A stretch of 64,000 nucleotides of DNA, taken from assembly GCF_000024205.1 (NCBI RefSeq), contig NC_013216.1, positions 372,001 through 436,000 of the forward strand, given 5' to 3'. Each line of letters opens with the position of its first letter. Within the stretch, counting starts at the first letter, position 1. Source of the stretch: Desulfofarcimen acetoxidans DSM 771 (lineage in GTDB: Bacteria; Bacillota; Desulfotomaculia; Desulfotomaculales; Desulfofarciminaceae). Both the position numbers and the translations under genes were made by a program. Shown in pieces: positions 53,756-61,749 of this stretch. A model generated the notes under the pieces. That model searched no databases, was not told the DNA's origin, and saw only the letters and a program-made list of their open reading frames with translations.

Positions 53756-54055
53756 ATGGTGATGTTCAATATAACAGAAGTAAGGCAAAACGCAAGCAAA
53801 ATAATCAGCCATGCGCTTGAAACTAAGGAACCTATAGTATTGCTGCAAAGATCAAAACCTGTAGCCTACATAATTGAGGCAAAGGCCTTCGAGGAAATTC
53901 AGAAAAAGGCTAAAAAGGTTGAGCAATACGAAAAGATAGAAATGGCAAAAGATACTCTCAAACGCTTGGCCAAATTAAGGGGAGAAATGAAGCCTCAACC
54001 TGATTCAACTCCTTTAATCAGGCAATTGCGGGAAGGAGAGGGACGGAATGAGTAG
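53756..54055 (+). CDS. vapB: VapB/Phd-YefM-type antitoxin
   Basis: 99 residues. The N-terminal Phd/YefM fold reads MFNITEVRQNASKIISHALE, then KEPIVLLQRSKPVAYIIEAK; the C-terminal half is a charged helix (IQKKAKKVEQYEKIEMAKDT) that wraps the toxin. The start is 53756 or the ATG six bases later. It overlaps vapC by 8 bp, the standard arrangement. It neutralises the PIN toxin and represses the operon. Confidence 0.88.
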   Translation: MVMFNITEVRQNASKIISHALETKEPIVLLQRSKPVAYIIEAKAFEEIQKKAKKVEQYEKIEMAKDTLKRLAKLRGEMKPQPDSTPLIRQLREGEGRNE

Positions 54056-54494
54056 CTTTATATGCCTTGACAGCAGCGTTCTCATAAAGCTTCTTGTGAA
54101 CGAAGAAGACAGTAACAAGGCGGTAGTTCTAATGGATAGGGTGATTAATGAGAGGCTGACAGTGGTTTTACCTGACTTCGCTTGGACTGAAGTCGGAACG
54201 GTATTAAGGAAAAAGGTTTTCAGGAAACTAATAAGTTCAGAACAGGCTGAAAATGCTTGGGAGGCTTTTACTAACCTTGGGGTTCTATCTTTTATCAGCG
54301 ATATGGCTATTATGCGGTCTGCTTGGCGAATTGCCGAAGAAGAGGAACTGCCTACCCTGTATGATGCGGCTTATCTTGCAGTTGCGGAGATAGTATCAAG
54401 ACAGTATAACAAAACATGCGAGTTCTGGACGGCAGACGAGAGGCTGGTAAACTCTGTGAGGGATAAGGATTACGTAAGATTTTTAAGTGATTAA
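54048..54494 (+). CDS. vapC: VapC-type PIN-domain toxin
   Basis: 148 residues. The four acidic PIN residues are visible in FICLDSSVLIKLL, FAWTEVGTVLRK, LYDAAYLAVAE and FWTADERLVN. It is an endoribonuclease of tRNA/rRNA in known relatives. Unlike the other two toxin-antitoxin modules in this window, both genes are intact. Confidence 0.9.
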   Translation: MSSFICLDSSVLIKLLVNEEDSNKAVVLMDRVINERLTVVLPDFAWTEVGTVLRKKVFRKLISSEQAENAWEAFTNLGVLSFISDMAIMRSAWRIAEEEELPTLYDAAYLAVAEIVSRQYNKTCEFWTADERLVNSVRDKDYVRFLSD

Positions 54495-54712
54495 ACAATA
54501 CATAAAAGAATGCCTGTATTAATTTTTTTGCTATTAACAGAGGATATTACACATTGAAGCGGAGGAAGCTGTAAAATTTGCAGCTTCATATTTTCCGGAA
54601 ATTCCTTGCTATCCTCTTCTACGTTTAATGATGTTGTACCCATCTATTCGGCATGACACTGATTCTTGTTGGGGAATCTGTAAAAAGACGAGTTAAATGA
54701 CCTTACCCCTCC

Positions 54713-54861
54713 CCCGAGTATTGTAGGTTCTATCCTGGGGCTACTGCTGCTCGGCCCATTGGGAATTATCATGAGACCTTTCCTGGGTGCAGCAGCAGGT
54801 GAGTTTTTGACTGGCCAATCTCTAGAACAGTCACTAGGAGTGTGTTTTAATTATAATTAGT
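54713..54861 (+). pseudogene. DUF456 family C-terminal remnant
   Basis: The frame PSIVGSILGLLLLGPLGIIM then PFLGAAAGEFLTGQSLEQSL matches the glycine-rich membrane hairpin of DUF456 proteins. No start or N-terminal half remains. 54495-54712 shows nothing else I recognise. Confidence 0.6.
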
Positions 54862-54876
54862 TTATATCATTGTTTT

Positions 54877-56235
54877 TTATATTTTACTCTTTTTAAGTTC
54901 ATCAATAAATGCCGGTCTATTTTTAAACTCTAATTTTAAATTATTAAACGTTTGTGTCCATTTATCAGCATCTTTCAATTGTTTTAAACATATCTCTTTA
55001 ACTTTTCCAAGGTACCTTACAGCTTCTTTATAAGTTTTTCTATTACCATTTAGAATTCTACTGTATGCTCTTTTATTGAAATAATCAAGAATTTCTTTCG
55101 GATAATCCTTTTCCAATCTTTCTGCAAATGAATCAAAATCGGAAGAAACAAGATATCCCCATTGATTCTTTGGTGGAGAAATTAAAATATTTATAACAGT
55201 TTCCTTCATTCCCTTATCAAGACAAATATTCATATAGTCGTAAATATTCTTATTTTTGGACTCCTTTATAATCATAGGTTCAATCTTTTCCCAATCTGAC
55301 TCAGTTAAAAAACTTTTCATTCTTTTGTATTCTTCAAAATATTTTTTGTATCCGGTATCCTCATAAGATAGGAGCAGCTTTTCTTTAGCCTTTTCATAGT
55401 CGCGATTCTTATAATACGCGAATAACTTGTCCAAAACGTATTTAGCTTCATTCTTTCTTTGCATTGACGTTTTGGCAATCATTTCAAGAGCACTGTCATC
55501 CTGTATATTCGAATAATATTCAATAAGATAATCATAAAGCTCAGTAAGCCTTCCTTCTCCTTTTTCAATACCATTTTGAGCCGTTTCAAGGGCCAGATCC
55601 TTTTTTTGTTTGCCGATATAATATTGAGCCAAGTCCCAATAATCCATTCCAAAGTGAAGATTTTTAAGTCTCTCATCTAGATATTTGGAATCATCGTTAA
55701 GATGGTTCCTGTAAATACTCATAACAAGCTTTTTTCTCCAGTCAGACGACTTGTGATTAAGTTTTTTTACAAGATACTCCCATTCCTCTTTTTCTTTGCA
55801 TATCTCGAAAAACAAGTCCATCAGACCATCGTCAAAACCGGAATTCCCAGCATCATATTCAACAAACGCTTCATCTATAAATTTTTGTTTTGCTCCAGAA
55901 GTAATTTTATCTTCACTTATCAAATTCGATATCTTTTCAAGCCACTCATAGGCCTCTTCCTCCTCTTCTTCAGGCCCCCCACCGTAACTGTTAAAATCTG
56001 AAATAATACATTGTGCATTGTTCCAATATTCAAATAACAATTCATCATGAATACTTTGAGATTTAATGTTTTTCCCCGAGCTTACGGGTTTCTGAGGTAT
56101 ATTACTATTTTGCTCAAGCCATTCCAGCACATGTAAACGCGATTGCTGTTCTCTTTGTATAAGGTATATGACTAATTTTATTAATTCATCTGAATTCAAA
56201 CTTTCTAACTGTCCTTTAATGGAAAAGTTACTCAT
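54877..56235 (-). CDS. Alpha-solenoid (TPR-like) protein related to the C-terminal part of SWIM zinc-finger proteins
   Basis: 452 residues, no signal peptide, almost entirely helical. Helical repeats run from about 100 to 450, and the C-terminus reads ERLEKDYPKEILDYFNKRAY, KEAVRYLGKVKEICLKQL and FKNRPAFIDELKKSKI, which resembles the tail of SWIM-domain proteins. The Cys/His SWIM finger itself is absent. A run of Glu (GGGPEEEEEEAYEWLEKISN) lies near residue 90. It is probably a protein-protein interaction scaffold; partner unknown. Confidence 0.6.
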   Translation of the reverse strand: MSNFSIKGQLESLNSDELIKLVIYLIQREQQSRLHVLEWLEQNSNIPQKPVSSGKNIKSQSIHDELLFEYWNNAQCIISDFNSYGGGPEEEEEEAYEWLEKISNLISEDKITSGAKQKFIDEAFVEYDAGNSGFDDGLMDLFFEICKEKEEWEYLVKKLNHKSSDWRKKLVMSIYRNHLNDDSKYLDERLKNLHFGMDYWDLAQYYIGKQKKDLALETAQNGIEKGEGRLTELYDYLIEYYSNIQDDSALEMIAKTSMQRKNEAKYVLDKLFAYYKNRDYEKAKEKLLLSYEDTGYKKYFEEYKRMKSFLTESDWEKIEPMIIKESKNKNIYDYMNICLDKGMKETVINILISPPKNQWGYLVSSDFDSFAERLEKDYPKEILDYFNKRAYSRILNGNRKTYKEAVRYLGKVKEICLKQLKDADKWTQTFNNLKLEFKNRPAFIDELKKSKI

Positions 56236-56316
56236 ATTATCCCCCTGTCATTACCTATAATAAACAACTCAGTATAACAATACACCAGTAACTAACCAAG
56301 CAACTGCTACACTTTA

Positions 56317-56427
56317 TCATAATATTACTTCCTTTTCAATGAAATCAAAGAACAACTTATCCACTTCTGTAAATTCAGTGCCATGCCTTTTATTTAGCAC
56401 TTTGATGAAACTATTTCCAACACCGGG
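56317..56427 (-). pseudogene. C-terminal scrap of a type I restriction subunit (HsdR-like)
   Basis: Reads FIKVLNKRHGTEFTEVDKLF then FDFIEKEVIL and stop, resembling the C-terminal INxRFGTxFTEADKLFFDQI region of HsdR. A second open minus fragment, 56493-56720 (NYTKEGQNLFTLLCRLQFRK), is of unknown family. The rest of 56236-56834 shows no gene. Confidence 0.45.
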
Positions 56428-56834
56428 ATTCCCTGGAGAGGAATATTGCTGACAACCTCTGCACTGTTAAAAATATAAACCACATGATAAAATCAACATG
56501 AGATCTTATGACAGTATTCGACAAAAAATTGTAATGTTAGGTCGATGCTGAACCGAAATGTTTCACTATAAGTCATTACCGGCTTATCTTTTATAAACAG
56601 CAGCTGACTTAAGAAATTCACCTTTATGATACTTTTAACAACATCTTTCCTGAATTGTAATCGGCAAAGCAAAGTGAAGAGATTTTGCCCTTCTTTGGTG
56701 TAATTAAATTGAAATATGAAGCATATTATATATTAAATGCAAATTCAATGTCAATTGCATTGCAAAAGCGTTTTATTTGCTTAACGCGACTATTTAATTG
56801 TAGTATAATAAGCACAAGGAAGGAGTGATTCTAT

Positions 56835-57113
56835 ATGGCAAACACAACATCCAATGTAAGCTTTCGTATTGACAGCGATTTGAAAGCACAAGCCGATATC
56901 TTGTTTTCTCAGCTTGGTCTTAATATGACGACAGCGTTTAATATATTTCTTCGTCAAGCTGTTCGTGAAGGTTGTATTCCTTTTGACATTACAATTAACA
57001 CACCCAACGCAGAAACAATTACGGCTTTGTTGGAAGCAGAACGTATTGCCCGCGACCCTTCTGTTAAACGTTATGATGATGTTGAAGAAGCTCTTAAGGA
57101 GCTTAAGTCATGA
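56835..57113 (+). CDS. RelB/DinJ-type antitoxin
   Basis: 92 residues after AAGGAAGGAG. A ribbon-helix-helix N-terminus (NVSFRIDSDLKAQADILFSQ, LGLNMTTAFNIFLRQAVREG) and a C-terminal toxin-binding helix (DDVEEALKELKS). It overlaps the toxin start by 4 bp (ATGA). The antitoxin is intact while the toxin is destroyed. Confidence 0.9.
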   Translation: MANTTSNVSFRIDSDLKAQADILFSQLGLNMTTAFNIFLRQAVREGCIPFDITINTPNAETITALLEAERIARDPSVKRYDDVEEALKELKS

Positions 57114-57284
57114 GACGCAGTATTGTTTAGACAAACCAATTTAACCAAACCCCGCCAGAATTCCCCCACCTCTAAGGTGGTGGGATGAATGGCGGCCTTG
57201 TTTTGTGTACTAATAAAATGTTTGCCAAAGCCTCTATGATGTGGCAAAATATAATCAGACGCAATAACGAAAGGCTGATTATTA

Positions 57285-57689
57285 TTGAGCAAACTTGATA
57301 CAAATAGCCACTCGGTCTTCTTACTCACATATCATCTGATTTTGGTAGTAAAATATCGCAGAAAAGTTATAAACGACACAATAGCAAACCGTATCAAAGA
57401 AATTGGTGAGTATATTGCACCAAAATATAATATTAGTTTTCTTGAATACAACCATGACAAAGATCACACACGCATATTGTTCAAGGCTCACCCTAATACG
57501 GAAATTTCTAAGTACATCAATGCATTCAAAAGTGCATCATCCAGACTTATCAAAAAGGAGTTTCCGGAAGTTAGAAAGCAGCTGTGGAAAGAATATTTTT
57601 GGTCGCAAAGTTTTTGTCTTCTAACTACAGGTGGTGCACCCATTGAAGTAATTAAGAAGTACATTGAAACCCAGGGTGAAAAGAGGTGA
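57285..57689 (+). CDS. tnpA: IS200-type Y1 transposase TnpA with altered HUH motif
   Basis: 134 residues (TTG start), normal family length. The N-terminus SVFLLTYHLILVVKYRRKV and the catalytic Tyr in IEVIKKYIETQG are conserved. The HUH motif, usually H-V-H in DHVHIL, reads DHTRILF: the second metal-binding His is Arg. This should abolish or cripple strand cleavage. The gene overlaps tnpB by 4 bp. Confidence 0.88.
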   Translation: MSKLDTNSHSVFLLTYHLILVVKYRRKVINDTIANRIKEIGEYIAPKYNISFLEYNHDKDHTRILFKAHPNTEISKYINAFKSASSRLIKKEFPEVRKQLWKEYFWSQSFCLLTTGGAPIEVIKKYIETQGEKR

Positions 57690-58786
57690 ATCATTTGCAA
57701 ATTGTCTACCGGTTTGAAATGCGTCCGACCAAAGAGCAACAGAAAAAAATGTTTCACACACTAAAACTTTGCCGGAAACTCTATAACTGGTCTTTATCTG
57801 AGCGTCAGCGTGTGTATAAAGAAACCGGCCAAGGGTTGACATATAATAAACAGCAGAATATGCTGCCGGGCTATACAAAAGAACATCTGGAATACAAGCA
57901 AGTTCACAGTCAGGTAATGCAGGATACTTTGCGCCGGGTAGACTTTGCCTATCAGCGGTTTTTTGCCAAAGAAGCCGGATACCCCCGGTTCAAAAACCGT
58001 GACCATTACACATCATTTACCTATCCCCAGATGGATGCTGTAAAGAAAACTTTCTCTAAGCCGGGTAAAATCTATCTTTCTAAAATAGGTTTCGTAAAAA
58101 TGACAACTCACCGGGAATTTGATGCCAGTCAAATATCCAGGGTTAACATAAAGTATCACGGTGGTAAGTGGTACGCTAATTTGACTGCCGAAGTGGAAGT
58201 ACTCGAAAATCTTATCGACAGTACCAAATCCATTGGAATAGACGTGGGCCTTGAACATTTTGCTGTATTGTCTGATAGTACAGAAATAGGAACCCCAAAA
58301 TACTATCGTAAATCAGAAAGGAAGTTAGCCAAACAACAGCGAAGACTTTCTCGCAAAAAGAAAGGTTCTAACAACCGAGGGAAAGCTAAAACTAAAGTGG
58401 CTAGACTTCATGCTAAGATAACTAATCAACGGAAAGACTTTCTACACAAGGCCAGTCTAGACGTGGTTCAGAGCCATGATATTGTCTTCATGGAAGATCT
58501 AAAGATCAAGAACATGGTCAAAAACCACTACCTAGCTAAAAGCATACATGATGCTTCATGGGGTACATTCAGAAACTTTGTTGAGTATAAATGTCACAGA
58601 TATGGTAAAATATTTCTTCCTGTCCCTCCTCATGGCACTTCCCAGACATGTCTTTGTGGTGCCAATGTGCCAAAGGATTTGAGTGTCAGAGTGCACCGGT
58701 GTCCTGCTTGTGGAATGGTTATGCCCAGGGATTTGGTGTCAGCCATATTGATAGAACGTCGTGGCTTAGAAATGCTAGCGGCTTAG
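57686..58786 (+). CDS. tnpB: TnpB RNA-guided nuclease (OrfB of IS200/IS605)
   Basis: 366 residues, uninterrupted. The RuvC residues are present in SIGIDVGLEHFAVL (Asp), IVFMEDLKIKNM (Glu) and MPRDLVSAIL (Asp). The zinc finger is C-L-C-G ... C-P-A-C. The N-terminus YRFEMRPTKEQQKKMFHTL is typical. TnpB cuts DNA complementary to the RNA made from the element's right end, favouring retention of the element. Here the natural guide would match the toxin sequence right of the element. Confidence 0.92.
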   Translation: MNHLQIVYRFEMRPTKEQQKKMFHTLKLCRKLYNWSLSERQRVYKETGQGLTYNKQQNMLPGYTKEHLEYKQVHSQVMQDTLRRVDFAYQRFFAKEAGYPRFKNRDHYTSFTYPQMDAVKKTFSKPGKIYLSKIGFVKMTTHREFDASQISRVNIKYHGGKWYANLTAEVEVLENLIDSTKSIGIDVGLEHFAVLSDSTEIGTPKYYRKSERKLAKQQRRLSRKKKGSNNRGKAKTKVARLHAKITNQRKDFLHKASLDVVQSHDIVFMEDLKIKNMVKNHYLAKSIHDASWGTFRNFVEYKCHRYGKIFLPVPPHGTSQTCLCGANVPKDLSVRVHRCPACGMVMPRDLVSAILIERRGLEMLAA

Positions 58787-58953
58787 ATATATAGTTGTAG
58801 GGCGGGGACCGCCCGAAGTCATGCCTGCTGGAGGCCGTGTAAGACCTATTGCTCTTTGTAACGGTAGGCCGTGGCTGATGAATCAGGAAACGCTCGTTGA
58901 TGTTCCTTTGGAAGCCCCCGCTTCTTAGTGGAACGTAAGCGGGGGTAGTTCAC
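58787..58953 (+). ncRNA. Probable TnpB omega-RNA (reRNA) scaffold
   Basis: Non-coding, GC-rich and structured (GGGCGGGGACCGCCC and the terminal CCCCCGCTT/AAGCGGGGG hairpin) between the tnpB stop and the element end. In this family the omega-RNA spans the tnpB 3' end to the right end and takes its guide from the flank beginning GAAAGATTATAAGCTG at 58954. Confidence 0.7.
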
Positions 58954-59197
58954 GAAAGATTATAAGCTGTCAATCAAACGCGGTTTAGATATTGAGCTTC
59001 TTGATAATGCAATCCGTACACTTGCAGATGGAAATCCGCTTCCTGTTGAATATAAAGACCATCAACTGTCAGGTAACTGGAAAGGATATCGTGAATGTCG
59101 TATTCAGCCCGATTGGTTGTTGGTTTACCGCATGGAAGAAGACATTCTCATACTAACATTGTCAAGGACAGGAACTCATAGCGATTTGTTCGGATAA

Positions 59198-59468
59198 TAG
59201 TCTTTGCTTTTGCAAAGGTTATTTTTTTTATACTTATCGGTGTCAAAGCCTGCTCTGCTGTGACCTTCCATAATGATATTCAGATAATGGTCTGAAGGAG
59301 CGCCTTCATAAATTCTAATCTTCTTTTTAATAGTTAAAAAGACAACTGCAACAACAATCGACTTCTTTCGATAAAATTATGAAAAGTTAGGTAATAAAAG
59401 ATGCCGACCAAACTGTACAAAATCTTATTGATAAATTTGGATTTGACGCGTATGAGACAATGATCACT
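59198..59468. other. Intergenic region after the toxin
   Basis: Begins with an intrinsic terminator (GTCTTTGC, TTTT, GCAAAGGT, then eight T). The remainder shows no gene. Confidence 0.5.
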
Positions 59469-59589
59469 GCTACTTTAAATATAGACAAAAATCTATATCA
59501 AGAGAGTTTTACTGCTTAATAATGTCTGCTTTTGCCACAAAGCTACTCGCATTTGATGTAACATTCCACAGTCTTAAATTCCCGACTAG
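59469..59589 (-). repeat. Inverted copy of the IS607 3' end region
   Basis: Reverse complement of about 50931-51056. It joins directly to the conjugative-element fragment at 59589 and is a solo transposon end or a recombination scar. Confidence 0.75.
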
Positions 59590-59778
59590 GAGGCGTCCTG
59601 ATTTGGAAGAATCGGTAAGATTGCAGATTATCTACGAAACCGCCGTGTCCATGGTAACAAGGACGCCGGAGGCATGGGCGGAATACCTGCGCTTTGCGTC
59701 GCGGTTTTACAAATACCCTTTTGACAACGCGTTGCTCCGATCAGTAAGAACAAATATTGAAAGCGCTTGGATGTGAAT
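59589..59778 (+). pseudogene. Conjugative-element N-terminal fragment, third copy
   Basis: RRPDLEESVRLQIIYETAVS, then TRTPEAWAEYLRFASRFYKY and a divergent tail IESAWM as in 20174-20361. 59779-60175 corresponds to 20362-20763 and is non-coding. Confidence 0.6.
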
Positions 59779-60182
59779 TTATTGTAGACGTAAAGTATGT
59801 TAAAAACATTTTACAAAAGGCCGAGAATTTGTTGTAGTAGCGAACGCATTTTCTTAAGAGTACCTCAGCCCTTGCTACGCCTGCGTTTGGAAAATTCTTG
59901 CGCCAAACTAAGGATTAAATGAAAATAATCCGTCTTGGCACCGTACCCGGCTTTCCAAGGAAACAACGCTGCTGCTTATTAGATATTCAAAAGTCTTTCC
60001 ATATCATCATCGGCAGAAGGCTTGCAGCCAGCTCATTAGATCAATTCTCATTCCAGACCGGCACATCCTGAGTTAGAAATTCCGTATAAACCGATTCTAA
60101 TGCTTTTCTCTGAAAAAAAATAAATTCAATTCTACGATTTCTTCATTTCTAACGTCTATACTTATAGAAAGGAGTGAATCAG

Positions 60183-60820
60183 GTGGATATACCGGAGGAA
60201 ATTATTGAACGTGTCTTAAAGATGAGCGAGCGTACGAGGAATTATTCCGGCTTAGCTGGGATCAAGCTGTTCGAATCTGCTGGCTGATTCTAAGGCACCA
60301 ACACGATGCTGAGGAGGTTGCTCAAGATGCGTTTCTTAAACTCTATATACACCGACAACACCTACAAGATGTGCGTACATTCCGTAGTTGGTTCTACCGA
60401 ATTTTAGTAAACACAGCATTGGATAAAGTGCGCAAGCGGAAGACTGTTATAAACATTGACGAAATTCACCTTTATATCACAATCACTGTCAACAAGGTAT
60501 CTAAAGGACCGGTATACACAACTATCTCAATGCAAGTACGCCAGCCACTACGGATGAATAGCAGACTTCCGTTTTATATGCCTTTAAACGGCATGGTTCT
60601 GATCGTTTTAACACCAAGCCGCCAGGATCTTGCCGGAGAGTACATTGGCGCGCTACAACCTTCCAAAAAAGTTGGAAATGAAGAAGTTTGGGACGACGTA
60701 ACAATGCAATGTATTACCCCGTCAGATGATGTAAAGTCCATTATTGTTGAACCTGTTTTGCTTGGCTTAGAAAAATCTCAAAATATACCACAACTTGACG
60801 TTATTGTTCCACTTAATTGA
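60183..60820 (+). pseudogene. Second ECF sigma/anti-sigma copy, deletion-fused
   Basis: Near-identical duplicate of 20771-22364 with a 5-bp deletion near codon 11 that shifts the sigma frame, and a 955-bp deletion that joins sigma region 2 (NIDEIHL) in frame to the DUF5643 end of the anti-sigma (YITITVNKVSKGP). The open 149-codon stretch 60371-60820 is this chimera without a proper start. 60821-61062 continues the duplicate of 22365-22610. Confidence 0.88.
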
Positions 60821-61133
60821 ATATCCCTAAAATAACGCGTCCAACAATATTTAGATTAATTGGTGCCCACAAGGACTGTCTCGATATAATGTATGTTTAA
60901 TGTATGTGATCAATGCTCTTGAATGTTTTTTGAGTGACGGAAACGGCCCGTCCACTGTAGGTGAGCAGGCCGCTTCTTGTGTTATATCACATCAATTTAA
61001 CCGAGATACGTATACAACATGTAGATAATGCCGGACCAAGATGTTCCAGACTGAGTATTAACCCAAGTTTCGGCTAAACCAAGGTTTAGCCCTTGATTCT
61101 CCTGATATCTTATTTTTATCTGGTCACTACAAC

Positions 61134-61640
61134 CTAATTCCCGTACATGTTTTGCGTTTTGGATGTCATATGCACAGCCTGTGCGGATGCCATCGCCGGC
61201 ATCTGGATTCGGATTGGATTGATGTTCTTCAAAGTATTTGTCAATGGGGAAACCGGGGGAAGCTCCACCTCGTTCCGCTTAATCGTGTACCGGAGTTCTT
61301 CACCGGGTGGAGCATCAAGCGCTCCCATACATGCCAGTGTCATCTCGTCCTCCGAGGTATCCCGCATGTTTTTCCCTTCGCCGTAGGAATACCATGTGAC
61401 GCCGATATCTACTTCAGCCAGGGAGAACTTCCGCGAAAACTGATCGCTTGTAAAAAAGTGATCCGCCTTTATGTCCTCCAGCGTGAAGTGGCCCGCCCGA
61501 AAGCCTCCGCCCACAGGTTCGCCATCTCTATAAATCCTGCAAACTGAATAGCGAAGGACAGTTCCGTCTGCGGGGACATACCGCCCGATGTCCTCATCAC
61601 TTAAAGGGTCGAATTTATCCAGATATTCTTCTAAAGACTC
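61134..61640 (-). pseudogene. Conjugative-element protein fragment
   Basis: The open minus frame reads ESLEEYLDKFDPLSDEDIGR, GTVLRYSVCRIYRDGEPVGG, GHFTLEDIKADHFFTSDQFS and DEMTLACMGALDAPPGEELR. It appears to be an internal or C-terminal part of a large conjugative-element protein. There is no good start; a stop lies just upstream. It shares its GC-rich composition with the island at 42-46 kb. Confidence 0.45.
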
Positions 61641-61674
61641 ATTTTGTCAAGGTAGCAAAAGAAGAAAACCAAAA

Positions 61675-61722
61675 AAAGATTTACGCCACCGACCAAAGAT
61701 ATGGCAGGTGGCGTAAATCTTT
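61675..61722. terminator. Strong bidirectional terminator
   Basis: 16-bp perfect arms AAAGATTTACGCCACC / GGTGGCGTAAATCTTT around 16 bases, downstream of the minus-strand SLH gene. Confidence 0.85.
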
Positions 61723-61749
61723 AAGATAATTTGCTATTTATTGTTCAGG

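Larger units (their letters stand above)
57145..58953. mobile_element. IS200/IS605-family element (1.8 kb)
   Basis: Carries tnpA and tnpB in the same direction. The left end has the hairpin CCACCTCTAAGGTGG, the right end CCCCCGCTT ... AAGCGGGGG and finishes TAGTTCAC. There is no target duplication, as expected for this single-strand family. Boundaries follow from the clean reconstruction of the interrupted toxin frame; the base left of the element is within TTTAA. Confidence 0.88.
57110..59197 (+). pseudogene. YafQ/RelE-type toxin, nonsense-mutated and split by an IS200/IS605 element
   Basis: The 5' piece 57110-57144 reads MRRSIV, TAG, TNQF and breaks at the element. The 3' piece 58954-59197 continues KDYKLSIKRGLDIELLDNAI, PVEYKDHQLSGNWKGYRECR and ILTLSRTGTHSDLFG. 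Removing 57145-58953 restores a continuous frame (TNQFKKDYKLS). A TAG at codon 7, where relatives have Tyr, is a second lesion. A terminator overlaps the stop (59196-59232). Confidence 0.9.
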
